A DNA stretch of 64,000 nucleotides from Streptomyces sp. NBC_00425 (lineage in GTDB: Bacteria > Actinomycetota > Actinomycetes > Streptomycetales > Streptomycetaceae): assembly GCF_036030735.1 (NCBI RefSeq), contig NZ_CP107928.1, positions 7,130,001 to 7,194,000 on the forward strand. The letters are read 5' to 3'. The translations under genes were made by a program, and so were the position numbers. Every line of letters starts with the position of its first letter. Positions within the stretch are counted from its first letter, which is position 1. Shown in pieces: positions 26,602 to 35,844 of this stretch. The notes beneath the pieces are model-generated. The model did not search any database and was not told the DNA's origin. It worked only from the letters and a program-made list of their open reading frames with translations.

Positions 26602-28030
26602 TCCCTCGCTCGGCGGCGGCCCCGGCTCCGATGCCGCGTCGGGCACCGCCTCCGCCCCCGCCTTCGATGCCGTACCCGATTCCGTGCCGGATTCCGTGCC
26701 GGATTCAGTGCCGGATTCCACGTCCGATTCCGTGTCCGCTCCCGTGGGAGAGAGGCTGCCGGTGACCACCGCCACGCACGAGACCGTCCAGCGCACAGCC
26801 CCCGAACCCCCCGCCCCCGAACCCGCCGCCCACCGCGACCCCAACGTGCTGCGCTGGCTCACCGCCTACACCGCCTCCATGGTCGGCGACAGCGTCTACT
26901 ACATCGCCCTGTCGTGGGCCGCCGTACAGGCCGGCACCCCCGCACAGGCCGGGCTGGTGATGACGGCGAGCGCGGTGCCGCGGGCCCTGCTGATGCTGGG
27001 CGGGGGAGTGATCGCCGACCGGCTGGGCCCGCGCCGGGTCGTCATCGGCAGCGACGCGGTGCGCTGCGCGGCCGTCCTGGCAGTGGCCGCGCTGCTGTAC
27101 GCGACGACTCCCGGCCTGTGGCCGCTCGCCCTGCTCGCCCTGGTCTTCGGCGCCGTCGACGCCGTCTTCATGCCGGCCGTGGGCGCGCTCCCCGCGCGCG
27201 TGACGAGCCGCGGGCAGCTCGCGCGCGTCCAGGGCATGCGCGGCCTCGCCATCCGGTTCGCGAGCGTCGTCGGCGGGCCGCTCGGCGGTCTCGGGGTGGC
27301 GGTCGGCGGAGCGGCCGCCGCGTTCGCCCTGGCGGGGCTGCTGATAGCGGTCTCGGTGCCGCTGCTGTGCTCCGTGCGCATCCGCGAGCTGCCCGCCGAC
27401 GACAAGGCGGCCGCCGGCGGCACCGCCCGGAGCGATCTGCTGGCGGGCCTGCAGTACGTGCGCCGCCACCGCGTCCTCGCCCCGCTGCTGCTGGCCATCG
27501 CCCTCGGCGACCTGGGCTTCGTCGGGCCCCTCAACGTGGGCCTGACCCTGCTGGCCGACGAACGCGGCTGGGGCGCCGCAGGCATGGGGTGGGTGCTCTC
27601 CGGGTTCGGCGTCGGCGCGGGCGCCGCCTCGCTGCTGCTGACCCTGCGGGGACGGCTCCCGCGCGCAGGCCGGCTGGCCGGCTCGTCGCTCCTGGCGGGC
27701 TCCGTGGCCATCGGCGGCCTCGCCTTCGCGCCCACCCTCGTCTCCGCCGTCGGCACGGCCCTGCTGATCGGGCTGCTCGCCGGGCTCAGCGGCGCCGTGT
27801 GCGGAGCCCTGCTGCAGACCCAGGCCGACCCGGCCTACCTGGGCCGCGTCACCGCCGTCTCCGGTCTCGTCAGCGTCGGCCTCACCCCGCTCAGCATGCC
27901 GGTGTCGGCCGCGGCCGTCGGAGCCTGGGGCACCGGACCCGTCTTCGTCGTCAGCGCCGCCGTCTGCGCACTGGGCGGGGTCGTGGCCCTGAGCGTGCGC
28001 ACCCTGCGCCGCGCCGAACTGCCGCGCTGA
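26594..28030 (+). CDS. MFS exporter, probably controlled by the adjacent ArsR protein
   Basis: 478 aa from the GTG at 26594, or 422 aa from the GTG at 26762. The latter has a GGGAGAGAGG site six bases upstream; the former keeps coding-like third positions but lacks a site. The membrane domain begins with VLRWLTAYTASMVGDSVYYIALSW and has about 12 segments. It has the loop 2-3 motif GGGVIADRLGPRRVVI of MFS drug exporters of the enterobactin/EntS or macrolide-efflux type. The extended N-terminus contains tandem Val-Pro-Asp-Ser units. Coupling to an ArsR regulator suggests inducible efflux of an unknown compound. Confidence 0.88.
   Translation: MPDPSLGGGPGSDAASGTASAPAFDAVPDSVPDSVPDSVPDSTSDSVSAPVGERLPVTTATHETVQRTAPEPPAPEPAAHRDPNVLRWLTAYTASMVGDSVYYIALSWAAVQAGTPAQAGLVMTASAVPRALLMLGGGVIADRLGPRRVVIGSDAVRCAAVLAVAALLYATTPGLWPLALLALVFGAVDAVFMPAVGALPARVTSRGQLARVQGMRGLAIRFASVVGGPLGGLGVAVGGAAAAFALAGLLIAVSVPLLCSVRIRELPADDKAAAGGTARSDLLAGLQYVRRHRVLAPLLLAIALGDLGFVGPLNVGLTLLADERGWGAAGMGWVLSGFGVGAGAASLLLTLRGRLPRAGRLAGSSLLAGSVAIGGLAFAPTLVSAVGTALLIGLLAGLSGAVCGALLQTQADPAYLGRVTAVSGLVSVGLTPLSMPVSAAAVGAWGTGPVFVVSAAVCALGGVVALSVRTLRRAELPR
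26672..26743 (+). repeat. Six tandem 12-bp units encoding VPDS
   Basis: Units begin at 26672, 26684, 26696, 26708, 26720 and 26732, with consensus gtgccggattcc. They are in frame with the longer form of the MFS protein, giving (V/T)(P/S)(D/A)S repeats. If translation starts at 26762 they are untranslated leader instead. Confidence 0.8.
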
Positions 28031-28042
28031 CCCCACCCCATG

Positions 28043-28074
28043 GGGCCGGGCCGCCGACGCCCGGCTGCCGGCCC
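28043..28074. terminator. Hairpin between converging genes
   Basis: gggccgg (28043-28049) and ccggccc (28068-28074) in the 51-base gap between the MFS gene end and the end of the TIGR03085 gene. It is modest in strength. Confidence 0.4.
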
Positions 28075-28081
28075 GCGCGGC

Positions 28082-28717
28082 TCAGATGCCGAGCTGCTTG
28101 CCGCCGTGCAGCCGGTCGATCGCTTCCTTCTCGCCGTCCAGCTCCACCACGGCGGCGCTCTGCCGGCCGTACAGGAACAGCAGCAGCTCCGACGGCTCAC
28201 CCGTCGCCGTCACGACCGGCGTGCCACGGTTGGCGACCGCCGTACGGCCGTCCGGACGGCGCAGGACCAGGCCCGTCGGGGTGCCGCGGCCCATCAGGCG
28301 CGCGGTGCGCTCCAGACGCGACCACAGCGCGTCCTGGAAGACCGGGTCGAGCTCACGCGAGGACCAGTCGGGCCTGGCCCGGCGGACGTCCTCCGTGTGC
28401 ACGTAGAACTCGATGGTGTTCGACGCCTCGTCGAGCTGCTTGAGCTGGAACGGGGAGAAACGCGGCGGACCCGTGCGGATCAGCTGGATCAGCTCGTCGT
28501 ACGGCTTCGCGGCGAACTCCTCCATCACCCGGTCCAGGCGCGACGCGAGCTGCTTGATCAGGATGCCCCCGGCAGCGTCCGGACGGCGTTCGCGCACCAC
28601 CACGTGCGCGGCCAGGTCACGGGTCTGCCAGCCCTCGCAGAGCGTGGGCGCCTCAGGGCCCGCGGTCTCCAAGAGGTCGGCGAGCAGGAGCCGTTCACGC
28701 TTCGCGAAAGTGGACAT
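28082..28717 (-). CDS. TIGR03085-family protein (mycothiol-dependent-enzyme-like fold)
   Basis: 211 aa. It begins [20 protein letters not shown], followed by [21 protein letters not shown]. The helix with W-x(3)-DLxxH is the N-terminal signature of the DinB/maleylpyruvate-isomerase superfamily (TIGR03083/03085), whose His residues bind a divalent metal. A further segment reads [19 protein letters not shown], with His and Glu that may complete the metal site. Characterised relatives use mycothiol, the actinobacterial thiol. The actual reaction is unknown. It is divergent from hisI with an 83-base gap. Confidence 0.85.
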   Translation of the reverse strand: MSTFAKRERLLLADLLETAGPEAPTLCEGWQTRDLAAHVVVRERRPDAAGGILIKQLASRLDRVMEEFAAKPYDELIQLIRTGPPRFSPFQLKQLDEASNTIEFYVHTEDVRRARPDWSSRELDPVFQDALWSRLERTARLMGRGTPTGLVLRRPDGRTAVANRGTPVVTATGEPSELLLFLYGRQSAAVVELDGEKEAIDRLHGGKQLGI

Positions 28718-28787
28718 GCGGCCAGCCTACGACCCCGCGCACGGTCCGCCCAGTGGACACCGCGCCGTCACCGTCAGTGGCGCGCGG

Positions 28788-28793
28788 CACAAT
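28788..28793 (+). promoter_or_regulatory. hisI -10 element, leaderless start
   Basis: CACAAT lies exactly seven bases before the hisI ATG and there is no Shine-Dalgarno sequence. ccgtca at 28765-28770 (17-base spacer) is a partial -35. This promoter would drive hisI and trpE together. Confidence 0.5.
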
Positions 28794-28800
28794 GGCAGGC

Positions 28801-29211
28801 ATGACCAGCACGCCCACGCCCAGCAGCCTGGACCCCGACATCGCCGCGCGTCTCAAGCGCAGCCCCGACGGGCTCGTCCCCGCCATCGCCCAGCAGTACG
28901 ACACCGGTGAGGTGCTCATGCTCGGCTGGATGGACGACGAGGCGCTGCACCGCACGCTCACCACCGGCCGCTGCACCTACTGGTCGCGCAGCCGCCGCGA
29001 GTACTGGGTCAAGGGCGACACCTCCGGCCACGTCCAGCAGGTCAGGTCAGTGGCCCTCGACTGCGACGCCGACACCGTGCTCGTCCAGGTCGACCAGACC
29101 GGCGCCGCCTGCCACACCGGCGCGCGCACCTGCTTCGAGGTGGACGTGCTCCTGAAGGACGCCGCCGACGCCGCGAACGCCGATTCCGGCGTCCCGGCCG
29201 CGGATCAGTAA
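28801..29211 (+). CDS. hisI: Phosphoribosyl-AMP cyclohydrolase
   Basis: 136 aa from the ATG at 28801, monofunctional, without a HisE domain. It opens the adenine ring of PR-AMP, the third step of histidine synthesis. Motifs: [39 protein letters not shown], and the Zn/Mg-binding residues in [13 protein letters not shown] and [13 protein letters not shown]. It is separated from the main his operon by about 3 kb and is 11 bases upstream of trpE, so histidine and tryptophan genes share a transcript here. Confidence 0.96.
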   Translation: MTSTPTPSSLDPDIAARLKRSPDGLVPAIAQQYDTGEVLMLGWMDDEALHRTLTTGRCTYWSRSRREYWVKGDTSGHVQQVRSVALDCDADTVLVQVDQTGAACHTGARTCFEVDVLLKDAADAANADSGVPAADQ

Positions 29212-29222
29212 GGTCAGCCGCC

Positions 29223-30710
29223 ATGGACCTCGAGACGTTCCGCAAGCTGGCCACCGACCGGCGGGTCATCCCGGTCACCCGCAAGCTCCTCGCCGACGGC
29301 GACACCCCGGTCGCGCTCTACCGCAAGCTCGCCGCCGAGCGCCCCGGCACCTTCCTCCTGGAGTCCGCGGAGAACGGCCGCTCCTGGTCCCGGTACTCCT
29401 TCGTCGGCGTCCGCAGCTCCGCCACGCTCACCGCACGCGACGGCCAGGCCCACTGGCTCGGCGCCCCGCCCGTCGGCGTCCCCGCCGAGGGCGACCCGCT
29501 CGCCGCGCTGCGCGCCACCGTCGAGACCCTGCACACCCCCCACCAGGAGGGCCTGCCGCCCTTCACCGGCGGCATGGTCGGCTACCTCGGATACGACATC
29601 GTGCGCCGCCTGGAGAAGATCGGCCCCGGCGAGCGCGACGACCTGAAGCTGCCCGAGCTGACGATGCTGCTCACCAGCGACCTCGCCGTCATGGACCACT
29701 GGGAGGGCTCCGTCCTGCTGATCGCCAACGCGATCAACCACAACGACCTCGACACCGGCGTCGACGAGGCCCACGCCGACGCGGTCGCCCGGCTGGACGC
29801 CATGGAGGCCGACCTCTCCCGCGCCGTCGCCCAGCCGCCGGCCGTCCTGCCGCCCTCCGAACTGCCCGAGTACACCGCCCTGTGGGGCGGCCCCGACTTC
29901 CGGGCGGCCGTCGAGGACGTCAAGGAGCGCATCCGCGCGGGCGAGGCCTTCCAGGTCGTCCCCTCCCAGCGCTTCGAGACGGCCTGCACCGCGAGCGCGC
30001 TGGACGTCTACCGGGTCCTGCGGGCCACCAACCCCTCCCCGTACATGTACCTGTTCCGCTTCGACGGCTTCGACGTCGTGGGCTCCTCCCCGGAAGCCCT
30101 GGTCAAGGTCGAGGACGGACGGGCCATGGTCCACCCCATCGCCGGCACCCGGCACCGGGGCGCCACCCCGCAGGAGGACCAGGCGCTCGCCGACGAGCTG
30201 CTCGCCGACCCCAAGGAGCGCGCCGAGCACCTCATGCTCGTCGACCTGGGCCGCAACGACCTGGGGCGGGTCTGCGAGCCCGGCTCGGTCGAGGTCGTCG
30301 ACTTCATGTCCGTCGAGCGGTACTCGCACGTGATGCACATCGTCTCCACCGTCACCGGCCAGGTCGCCGCCGGCCGCACCGCTTTCGACGTCCTCACCGC
30401 CTGCTTCCCCGCCGGCACCCTCTCCGGCGCCCCCAAGCCGCGCGCCATGCAGATCATCGACGAACTGGAGCCGTCCCGACGCGGCCTGTACGGCGGCTGC
30501 GTGGGCTACCTGGACTTCGCGGGGGACTCCGACACGGCCATCGCCATCCGCACGGCCCTGCTGCGCGACGGCACCGCCTACGTCCAGGCCGGCGCCGGCA
30601 TCGTCGCCGACTCCGACCCGGTCGCCGAGGACCAGGAGTGCCGCAACAAGGCGGCGGCCGTCCTGCGCGCCGTCCACACCGCCAACCGCCTCGGCGACCG
30701 GAGCGCCTGA
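29223..30710 (+). CDS. trpE: Anthranilate synthase component I
   Basis: 495 aa, converting chorismate to anthranilate with the TrpG amidotransferase (not in this window). The N-terminal half holds the tryptophan feedback site, with [22 protein letters not shown] context. The catalytic C-terminal half shows [40 protein letters not shown] and the Mg-binding [13 protein letters not shown] and [16 protein letters not shown]. No leader peptide with Trp codons fits in the 11-base gap after hisI. A hairpin follows at 30757. Confidence 0.97.
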   Translation: MDLETFRKLATDRRVIPVTRKLLADGDTPVALYRKLAAERPGTFLLESAENGRSWSRYSFVGVRSSATLTARDGQAHWLGAPPVGVPAEGDPLAALRATVETLHTPHQEGLPPFTGGMVGYLGYDIVRRLEKIGPGERDDLKLPELTMLLTSDLAVMDHWEGSVLLIANAINHNDLDTGVDEAHADAVARLDAMEADLSRAVAQPPAVLPPSELPEYTALWGGPDFRAAVEDVKERIRAGEAFQVVPSQRFETACTASALDVYRVLRATNPSPYMYLFRFDGFDVVGSSPEALVKVEDGRAMVHPIAGTRHRGATPQEDQALADELLADPKERAEHLMLVDLGRNDLGRVCEPGSVEVVDFMSVERYSHVMHIVSTVTGQVAAGRTAFDVLTACFPAGTLSGAPKPRAMQIIDELEPSRRGLYGGCVGYLDFAGDSDTAIAIRTALLRDGTAYVQAGAGIVADSDPVAEDQECRNKAAAVLRAVHTANRLGDRSA

Positions 30711-30756
30711 GCAGGCCGGCGGCCGGGGCGTCCGCCGCCCGATAGGACGCGTCTCA

Positions 30757-30790
30757 CTGAACCCCGGGTGACGTATCGCCCCGGGTTCAG
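30757..30790 (+). terminator. Hairpin between trpE and the next membrane-protein gene
   Basis: ctgaaccccggg (30757-30768) pairs with ccccgggttcag (30779-30790) with one bulge. It lies 46 bases after the trpE stop and immediately before the -10-like GATAGT of the following gene, so it could be a terminator or an attenuator. Confidence 0.55.
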
Positions 30791-30805
30791 GCGATAGTGG
30801 AGTAC

Positions 30806-31444
30806 GTGACTGCTGCTCCTGACCCCCGTTCCGAGACCGCGTCCGCCCGGTCGGGCCGCCGGAGCCTCGCCCTCGCCCTGCTGTGCGGCGCGCTGGGCGC
30901 GGCCGTGGCCCTGCTGTCCACCCGACAGCGCTGGTCGGAGGGCACGGCCACGGTGGCCGGCGGCGCCTTCCCGCTGACCGCCAGGGGCAGCGACGTGACG
31001 GGCGTGCCCGCGGCGCTCGCGATAGTCGGCCTCGCCGCGCTCGTCGCCGTCTTCGCCGTCCGCCGCACGGGCCGCCTCGCCGTCTCCGTGCTGCTCGCGC
31101 TGTCCGGCGCCGGAATCATGGCCACCGCCCTGATCGGCGCGCGCGACGGCTCCGCGCTCGACGAGCAGGCCGCCAAGGCCTCCGGTGACACCTCGGCCAC
31201 CGTCGCCTCGTTCACCCACACCGCCTGGCCCTACGCGGCGGCCGCGGGCGGCGCCCTGATCCTTCTCGCGGGCCTTCTCGCCCTGCGCTACGGTCGCCGC
31301 TGGCCCGCCATGTCGGGCCGCTACGAACGTGACGGCACGCCCCGTCCCCGGCGCGCCGCCAGGCCCGCCGACCCGGACCGGCCCGAAGAGATGTGGAAGG
31401 CTCTGGACCGGGGCGAGGACCCGACCGGCGCCGGCCCCGCCTGA
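30806..31444 (+). CDS. Trp-biosynthesis-associated membrane protein (TIGR02234-like)
   Basis: 212 aa from the GTG at 30806 (a GTG at 30797 is also in frame). Four membrane segments: LALALLCGALGAAVALLST, ALAIVGLAALVAVFAVR, LAVSVLLALSGAGIMATAL and YAAAAGGALILLAGLLAL. The loop after the first holds RQRWSEGTATVAGGAFPLTA, typical of the TIGR02234 family found near trp genes in actinobacteria. Its function is not established. The C-terminal tail contains EEMWKALDRGEDPT. GATAGT lies seven bases before the GTG, a leaderless-type start. Confidence 0.85.
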   Translation: MTAAPDPRSETASARSGRRSLALALLCGALGAAVALLSTRQRWSEGTATVAGGAFPLTARGSDVTGVPAALAIVGLAALVAVFAVRRTGRLAVSVLLALSGAGIMATALIGARDGSALDEQAAKASGDTSATVASFTHTAWPYAAAAGGALILLAGLLALRYGRRWPAMSGRYERDGTPRPRRAARPADPDRPEEMWKALDRGEDPTGAGPA

Positions 31445-31599
31445 CAGGCCCCTGACCAGGTCGCCGTCCCGGGCCGCCGATGTGGCGCATCCGACGCGAC
31501 CGGATCCCACCCCCGCGTCCGTCAGACGTGCGCGTACGGGACAATGGACGACGAGCGTCCGGCTCGGACGGACACAGAGACAGCAATGAGGAGCAAGTC

Positions 31600-31866
31600 A
31601 TGGCGGGCAGCAGCCACGGACACACCCCGGCCGCCTGGACCGGTGTCACCATCGCCATCATCGGGTTCACCGTCGCGGGCGCGTTCATGGTGATGGCCGA
31701 GCCGCTCGGCTTCTGGGCCGGCATGGCGATCGTGGCGCTCTCCGGATTCGTCGGCCTCGCCATGCGGGCGGCGGGCCTGGGCCGGCCGAAGACCGCGGCC
31801 CAGCCGGTGCACCAGACGACGGCCACGGCAACGGCCACCCGCGAGCCGGCGGGCGCCGAGGGCTGA
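31600..31866 (+). CDS. HGxxPAAW-family small membrane protein
   Basis: 88 aa from the ATG at 31600, with GAGGAG nine bases upstream. It begins MAGSSHGHTPAAWTGV, the motif that names this Streptomyces family, followed by two membrane segments (ITIAIIGFTVAGAFMVMA-like and FWAGMAIVALSGFVGLAM) and a Thr/Ala-rich polar tail. Function unknown; its position between trpE and trpC is shared, as I recall, by other Streptomyces. A strong hairpin follows. Confidence 0.85.
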   Translation: MAGSSHGHTPAAWTGVTIAIIGFTVAGAFMVMAEPLGFWAGMAIVALSGFVGLAMRAAGLGRPKTAAQPVHQTTATATATREPAGAEG

Positions 31867-31882
31867 GCGACCCGTACCTCCC

Positions 31883-31915
31883 GAGGGGCGGCCGGTGGTC
31901 AACCGGCCGCCCCTC
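31883..31915. terminator. Terminator after the HGxxPAAW gene
   Basis: Perfect 14-bp stem: gaggggcggccggt (31883-31896), loop ggtca, then accggccgcccctc (31902-31915). It lies 16 bases past the stop. Confidence 0.9.
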
Positions 31916-31975
31916 ACCCGTGCGCGGCCGCCCCCGCACGCGCGCGTGCGGCCCCGGCGGGGCACAATGCGAACC

Positions 31976-32401
31976 GTGAACGCCGACAGCCGCAGCGTGA
32001 CGACCACCGCCCTCGGACGCCTGGCCGTGCCCGCCGGCATCCTCGCGGCCGTCGCCGGGGCCTTCGCCTACGTCGGGGCCGTCGACCCCAACGAACCCGG
32101 CCACTACCCGGCCTGCCCCCTGCTGCGCTACACGGGCCTGTACTGCCCCGGCTGCGGAGGCCTGCGCAGCGCGCACGCCTTCGTGCACGGCGACCTGCAG
32201 ACCGCCCTGCACGACAACGCGCCGGCCGTCGTCGCCTTCCTCGGCTTCGCCGTCGTGTGGACCGTCTGGGTGGTCCGCGTGGCGCGCGGCCGGCCCGTGC
32301 GCGTCGACCCCACCTCCGTGCAGCTGTGGACGCTGGGCGCGTTGCTGCTGGTCTTCACGGTTGTCCGGAACCTGCCGTTCGGCGGCTGGCTACACCCTTG
32401 A
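31976..32401 (+). CDS. DUF2752 membrane protein
   Basis: 141 aa from the GTG at 31976; an in-frame ATG at 31967 overlaps a CACAAT hexamer (31963-31968) that would be the -10 of a leaderless transcript. The signature CPLLRYTGLYCPGCGGLRS, with its conserved Cys residues, is followed by HAFVHGDLQTALHDNA. This is the DUF2752 hallmark. Three hydrophobic helices flank it (LAVPAGILAAVAGAFAYVG, AVVAFLGFAVVWTVWVVRV, LWTLGALLLVFTVV). Function unknown. It is followed by 146 bases before trpC. Confidence 0.88.
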   Translation: MNADSRSVTTTALGRLAVPAGILAAVAGAFAYVGAVDPNEPGHYPACPLLRYTGLYCPGCGGLRSAHAFVHGDLQTALHDNAPAVVAFLGFAVVWTVWVVRVARGRPVRVDPTSVQLWTLGALLLVFTVVRNLPFGGWLHP

Positions 32402-32547
32402 TCGACAGGGCGATGTCCAGGTAGTGGGACCGCCGTCAACCGGATGCGAGGCCATCGCCCCGCTCCGGATACCATCGAGTGACCATCTGTTTCTCCCTCG
32501 GTCGCGAAAAGCGCCGACCGTCTCTCAGCCGGAAGGGGGCCGCTCGC
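32402..32547 (+). promoter_or_regulatory. trpC upstream region
   Basis: 146 bases without a gene. TACCAT at 32470-32475 is a plausible -10. GGAAGGGGG about nine bases before the trpC GTG is its ribosome-binding site. I looked for a leader peptide with Trp codons followed by alternative hairpins and saw none. Confidence 0.35.
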
Positions 32548-33357
32548 GTGAGTGTGCTCGACGAGATCATCGACGGAGTCCGTGCCGACCTCGCGGAGCG
32601 GCAGGCGCGCGTCAGCCTCGACGAGCTCAAGGAGCTGGCGGCCAAGGCCCCCGCCGCCAAGGACGGCGTCGCGGCGCTCCGCGGTGACGGCGTCAAGGTG
32701 ATCTGCGAGGTCAAGCGCTCCAGCCCGTCCAAGGGCGCGCTGGCCGCGATCGCCGACCCCGCCGGCCTCGCCGCCGACTACGAGGCGGGCGGCGCGGCGG
32801 TCATCTCCGTCCTCACCGAACAGCGCCGGTTCGGCGGCTCGCTCGCCGACCTCGAGGCGGTCCGCGCCCGGGTGGACATCCCCGTCCTGCGCAAGGACTT
32901 CATCGTCACCTCGTACCAGCTGTGGGAGGCCCGCGCGTACGGCGCCGACCTCGCGCTGCTCATCGTGGCCGCCCTGGAGCAGTCGGCTCTCGAGTCGCTG
33001 ATCGAGCGTGCCGTCTCCATCGGTCTCACCCCGCTCGTCGAGGTCCACGACGAGGACGAGGTGGAGCGCGCCGTCGACGCGGGCGCCAAGGTGATCGGCG
33101 TCAACGCGCGCAACCTGAAGACCCTCGAGGTAGACCGGGGCACCTTCGAGCGGGTGGCCCCCGAGATCCCGGCGAGCATCGTCAAGATCGCCGAGTCCGG
33201 GGTGCGAGGTCCGCACGACCTCATCGCGTACGCCAACGCCGGCGCCGACGCGGTCCTCGTCGGCGAGTCCCTGGTGACCGGCCGCGACCCCAAGACCGCG
33301 GTGGCCGACCTGGTGGCGGCGGGCGAGCACCCCGCACTGCGCCACGGCCGGGGCTGA
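32548..33357 (+). CDS. trpC: Indole-3-glycerol-phosphate synthase
   Basis: 269 aa from the GTG at 32548, set by the GGAAGGGGG site. It cyclises carboxyphenylamino-deoxyribulose phosphate to indole-3-glycerol phosphate. Motifs: [15 protein letters not shown] (substrate-binding Lys and Ser), [51 protein letters not shown] and [12 protein letters not shown]. It is monofunctional, without a fused TrpF; PriA would supply that step. It is followed 21 bases later by trpM. Confidence 0.97.
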   Translation: MSVLDEIIDGVRADLAERQARVSLDELKELAAKAPAAKDGVAALRGDGVKVICEVKRSSPSKGALAAIADPAGLAADYEAGGAAVISVLTEQRRFGGSLADLEAVRARVDIPVLRKDFIVTSYQLWEARAYGADLALLIVAALEQSALESLIERAVSIGLTPLVEVHDEDEVERAVDAGAKVIGVNARNLKTLEVDRGTFERVAPEIPASIVKIAESGVRGPHDLIAYANAGADAVLVGESLVTGRDPKTAVADLVAAGEHPALRHGRG

Positions 33358-33378
33358 TCTCCCGCTAGGCTTGCCCCG

Positions 33379-33594
33379 ATGACTCCGACGACCCCCGCGA
33401 CCGCCACGGACCGGTACGCCCGCCTCGCGCGCGGCTGCCGCCCCCGTGGCTGCCGCGCGCCCGCCCGCCGGGTGCACGGCCGACGCGTGCGGTACGTCAT
33501 CGGGGACGAACCCGGCCAGGTGAACGGCATGCGATGGCAGCGGCGCCCCCCAGGGGCGCGGGGTACTGCGCGACAGGCAACCGACGGCCGCTAG
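33379..33594 (+). CDS. trpM: TrpM (TrpX)-type small basic protein
   Basis: 71 aa, very Arg-rich, including RYARLARGCRPRGCRAPAR, RRVHGRRVRYVIGDEPGQ and NGMRWQRRPPGARG. It sits between trpC and trpB, exactly where S. coelicolor carries trpX/trpM, a small protein reported to modulate tryptophan synthesis and morphological differentiation. Two Cys residues are six apart. TAGGCT (33366-33371) lies seven bases before the ATG, so it may have its own leaderless start. The family call relies on position and my memory of the S. coelicolor protein. Confidence 0.75.
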   Translation: MTPTTPATATDRYARLARGCRPRGCRAPARRVHGRRVRYVIGDEPGQVNGMRWQRRPPGARGTARQATDGR

Positions 33595-33668
33595 CCGTCC
33601 GTCCGACGACCCCGCCCCCACGGCGTTTCGTGTCCGCACACCAAACCGTCTCACCGTGAGGTTTCCGC

Positions 33669-34952
33669 ATGCCCAGCGAGTTCTTCATTCCCGACCCCGA
33701 GGGTCAGGTCCCCACCGTCGAGGGCTACTTCGGCGCGTTCGGCGGCAAGTTCATCCCGGAGGCCCTCGTCGCCGCCGTGGACGAGGTGGCCGTCGAGTAC
33801 GACAAGGCCAAGCACGACCCCGAGTTCGCCCGTGAGCTCGACGACCTGCTCGTGCACTACACCGGCCGCCCCAGCTCCCTCACCGAGGTGCCGAGGTTCG
33901 CCGAGCACGCCGGCGGCGCCCGGGTGTTCCTCAAGCGCGAGGACCTCAACCACACCGGCTCCCACAAGATCAACAACGTGCTCGGCCAGGCGCTGCTCAC
34001 CCGGCGCATGGGCAAGACCCGCGTGATCGCCGAGACCGGCGCGGGCCAGCACGGCGTCGCCACGGCCACCGCCTGCGCCCTCTTCGGGCTCGAGTGCACC
34101 ATCTACATGGGTGAGATCGACACCCAGCGCCAGGCCCTCAACGTGGCCCGGATGCGCATGCTGGGCGCCGAGGTCGTCGCCGTGAAGTCCGGCAGCCGCA
34201 CCCTGAAGGACGCCATCAACGAGGCGTTCCGCGACTGGGTCGCCAACGTCGACCGCACCCACTACCTGTTCGGCACGGTCGCCGGACCGCACCCCTTCCC
34301 GGCCATGGTCCGCGACTTCCACCGGGTCATCGGCGTCGAGGCCCGCCGCCAGATCCTGGAGCGCGCCGGACGCCTGCCCGACGCGGCCGTCGCCTGCGTC
34401 GGCGGCGGCTCCAACGCCATCGGCCTCTTCCACGCCTTCATCCCGGACGCCGGCGTGCGTCTGATCGGCTGCGAGCCGGCCGGGCACGGCATCGAGACGG
34501 GCGAGCACGCGGCGACCCTGACCGCGGGCGAGCCCGGCATCCTGCACGGGTCGCGCTCCTACGTCCTCCAGGACGACGAGGGCCAGATCACCGAGCCGTA
34601 CTCCATCTCGGCGGGCCTGGACTACCCGGGCATCGGCCCCGAGCACTCCTACCTCAAGGACACCGGCCGCGGCGAGTACCGCGCCGTCACCGACGACGCG
34701 GCCATGCAGGCGCTGCGCCTGCTGTCGCGCACCGAGGGCATCATCCCGGCCATCGAGAGCGCCCACGCGCTGGCCGGCGCCCTGGAGGTCGGCAGGGAAC
34801 TCGGCCCGGACGGGCTGATCGTCGTGAACCTGTCGGGTCGCGGCGACAAGGACATGGACACGGCCGCCCGCTACTTCGGGCTGTACGACACCGACGCCGA
34901 GGTCGCCGCCGACGCGGCCGCCACCGCGGAGATCGAGGGAGACGCGAAGTGA
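33669..34952 (+). CDS. trpB: Tryptophan synthase beta chain
   Basis: 427 aa. A PLP enzyme that condenses indole with serine. It starts with a ~20-residue extension, then [20 protein letters not shown]. The PLP lysine is K100 in [17 protein letters not shown]. Further motifs: [20 protein letters not shown], the phosphate-binding [14 protein letters not shown], and [16 protein letters not shown]. Its stop overlaps the trpA GTG by 4 bases, consistent with making the alpha2-beta2 complex in equal amounts. 74 bases separate it from trpM. Confidence 0.98.
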   Translation: MPSEFFIPDPEGQVPTVEGYFGAFGGKFIPEALVAAVDEVAVEYDKAKHDPEFARELDDLLVHYTGRPSSLTEVPRFAEHAGGARVFLKREDLNHTGSHKINNVLGQALLTRRMGKTRVIAETGAGQHGVATATACALFGLECTIYMGEIDTQRQALNVARMRMLGAEVVAVKSGSRTLKDAINEAFRDWVANVDRTHYLFGTVAGPHPFPAMVRDFHRVIGVEARRQILERAGRLPDAAVACVGGGSNAIGLFHAFIPDAGVRLIGCEPAGHGIETGEHAATLTAGEPGILHGSRSYVLQDDEGQITEPYSISAGLDYPGIGPEHSYLKDTGRGEYRAVTDDAAMQALRLLSRTEGIIPAIESAHALAGALEVGRELGPDGLIVVNLSGRGDKDMDTAARYFGLYDTDAEVAADAAATAEIEGDAK

Positions 34953-35767
34953 GCGGGAACATCCAGCTGCTGTCGGACACCCTCGCGGCCGCGAAGGCCG
35001 AGGACCGCGCCGCGCTCATCGCCTACCTCCCGGCCGGGTTCCCGACCGTGGACGGCGGCATCGAGGCGATCAAGGCCGTCCTCGACGGAGGCGCCGACGT
35101 GGTCGAGGTCGGACTGCCGCACAGCGACCCGGTCCTCGACGGCCCGGTCATCCAGACCGCCGACGACATCGCCCTGCGCGGCGGGGTGCGCATCGCGGAC
35201 GTCATGCGCACGGTCCGCGAGGCGTTCGAGGCCACCGGCAAGCCGGTCCTCGTCATGACGTACTGGAACCCCATCGACCGCTACGGCGTCGAGCGGTTCA
35301 CCGCCGAACTGGCGGAGGCCGGCGGTGCGGGCTGCATCCTGCCCGACCTGCCGGTGCAGGAGTCGGCCCTGTGGAGGGAGCACGCCGACAAGCACGGCCT
35401 CGCGACCGTCTTCGTCGTCGCGCCGAGCAGCCGGGCCGCCCGGCTCGCGCAGATCACCGAGGCGGGCAGCGGCTTCGTCTACGCAGCCTCGCTGATGGGT
35501 GTCACCGGCACCCGGGAGTCGGTCGGCGCGCAGGCCCACGACCTGGTGGAACGGACCCGGGCCACCGGGTCGGGCCTGCCGGTCTGCGTCGGCCTCGGCG
35601 TCTCGGACGCCCGGCAGGCCGCCGAGGTGGCGGGCTTCGCCGACGGCGTGATCGTCGGCTCGGCCTTCGTCAAGCGGATGCTGGACGCGCCGGACGAGGC
35701 GGCCGGCGTCGAGGCGGTCCGCGCCCTCGCGGGCGATCTGGCGAAGGGCGTGCGCCGCCGGGCGTGA
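34949..35767 (+). CDS. trpA: Tryptophan synthase alpha chain
   Basis: 272 aa barrel that cleaves indole-3-glycerol phosphate to indole and glyceraldehyde phosphate. The catalytic Glu is in [20 protein letters not shown], with the catalytic Asp in the same stretch. Further motifs: [28 protein letters not shown] and [15 protein letters not shown], then [11 protein letters not shown] and [11 protein letters not shown]. It overlaps trpB by 4 bases and is followed by a hairpin that ends the trp cluster. Confidence 0.97.
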   Translation: MSGNIQLLSDTLAAAKAEDRAALIAYLPAGFPTVDGGIEAIKAVLDGGADVVEVGLPHSDPVLDGPVIQTADDIALRGGVRIADVMRTVREAFEATGKPVLVMTYWNPIDRYGVERFTAELAEAGGAGCILPDLPVQESALWREHADKHGLATVFVVAPSSRAARLAQITEAGSGFVYAASLMGVTGTRESVGAQAHDLVERTRATGSGLPVCVGLGVSDARQAAEVAGFADGVIVGSAFVKRMLDAPDEAAGVEAVRALAGDLAKGVRRRA

Positions 35768-35804
35768 GGGGAACACCGGTCACCCGAACGGGTGGACCTG
35801 GGGT

Positions 35805-35829
35805 CGGGGAGGCGCATTGCGCCTCCCCG
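35805..35829. terminator. trp operon terminator
   Basis: 12-bp palindrome arms, cggggaggcgca (35805-35816) and tgcgcctccccg (35818-35829), 38 bases after the trpA stop and just before the DsbA-like gene. Confidence 0.75.
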
Positions 35830-35844
35830 GTTCGTTCTGGGGGT

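Noticed and set aside
29212..29222. A Trp-codon leader peptide/attenuator for trpE
   Set aside because: Only 11 bases separate hisI and trpE, and no Trp-rich short frame with alternative hairpins was found before trpC either.
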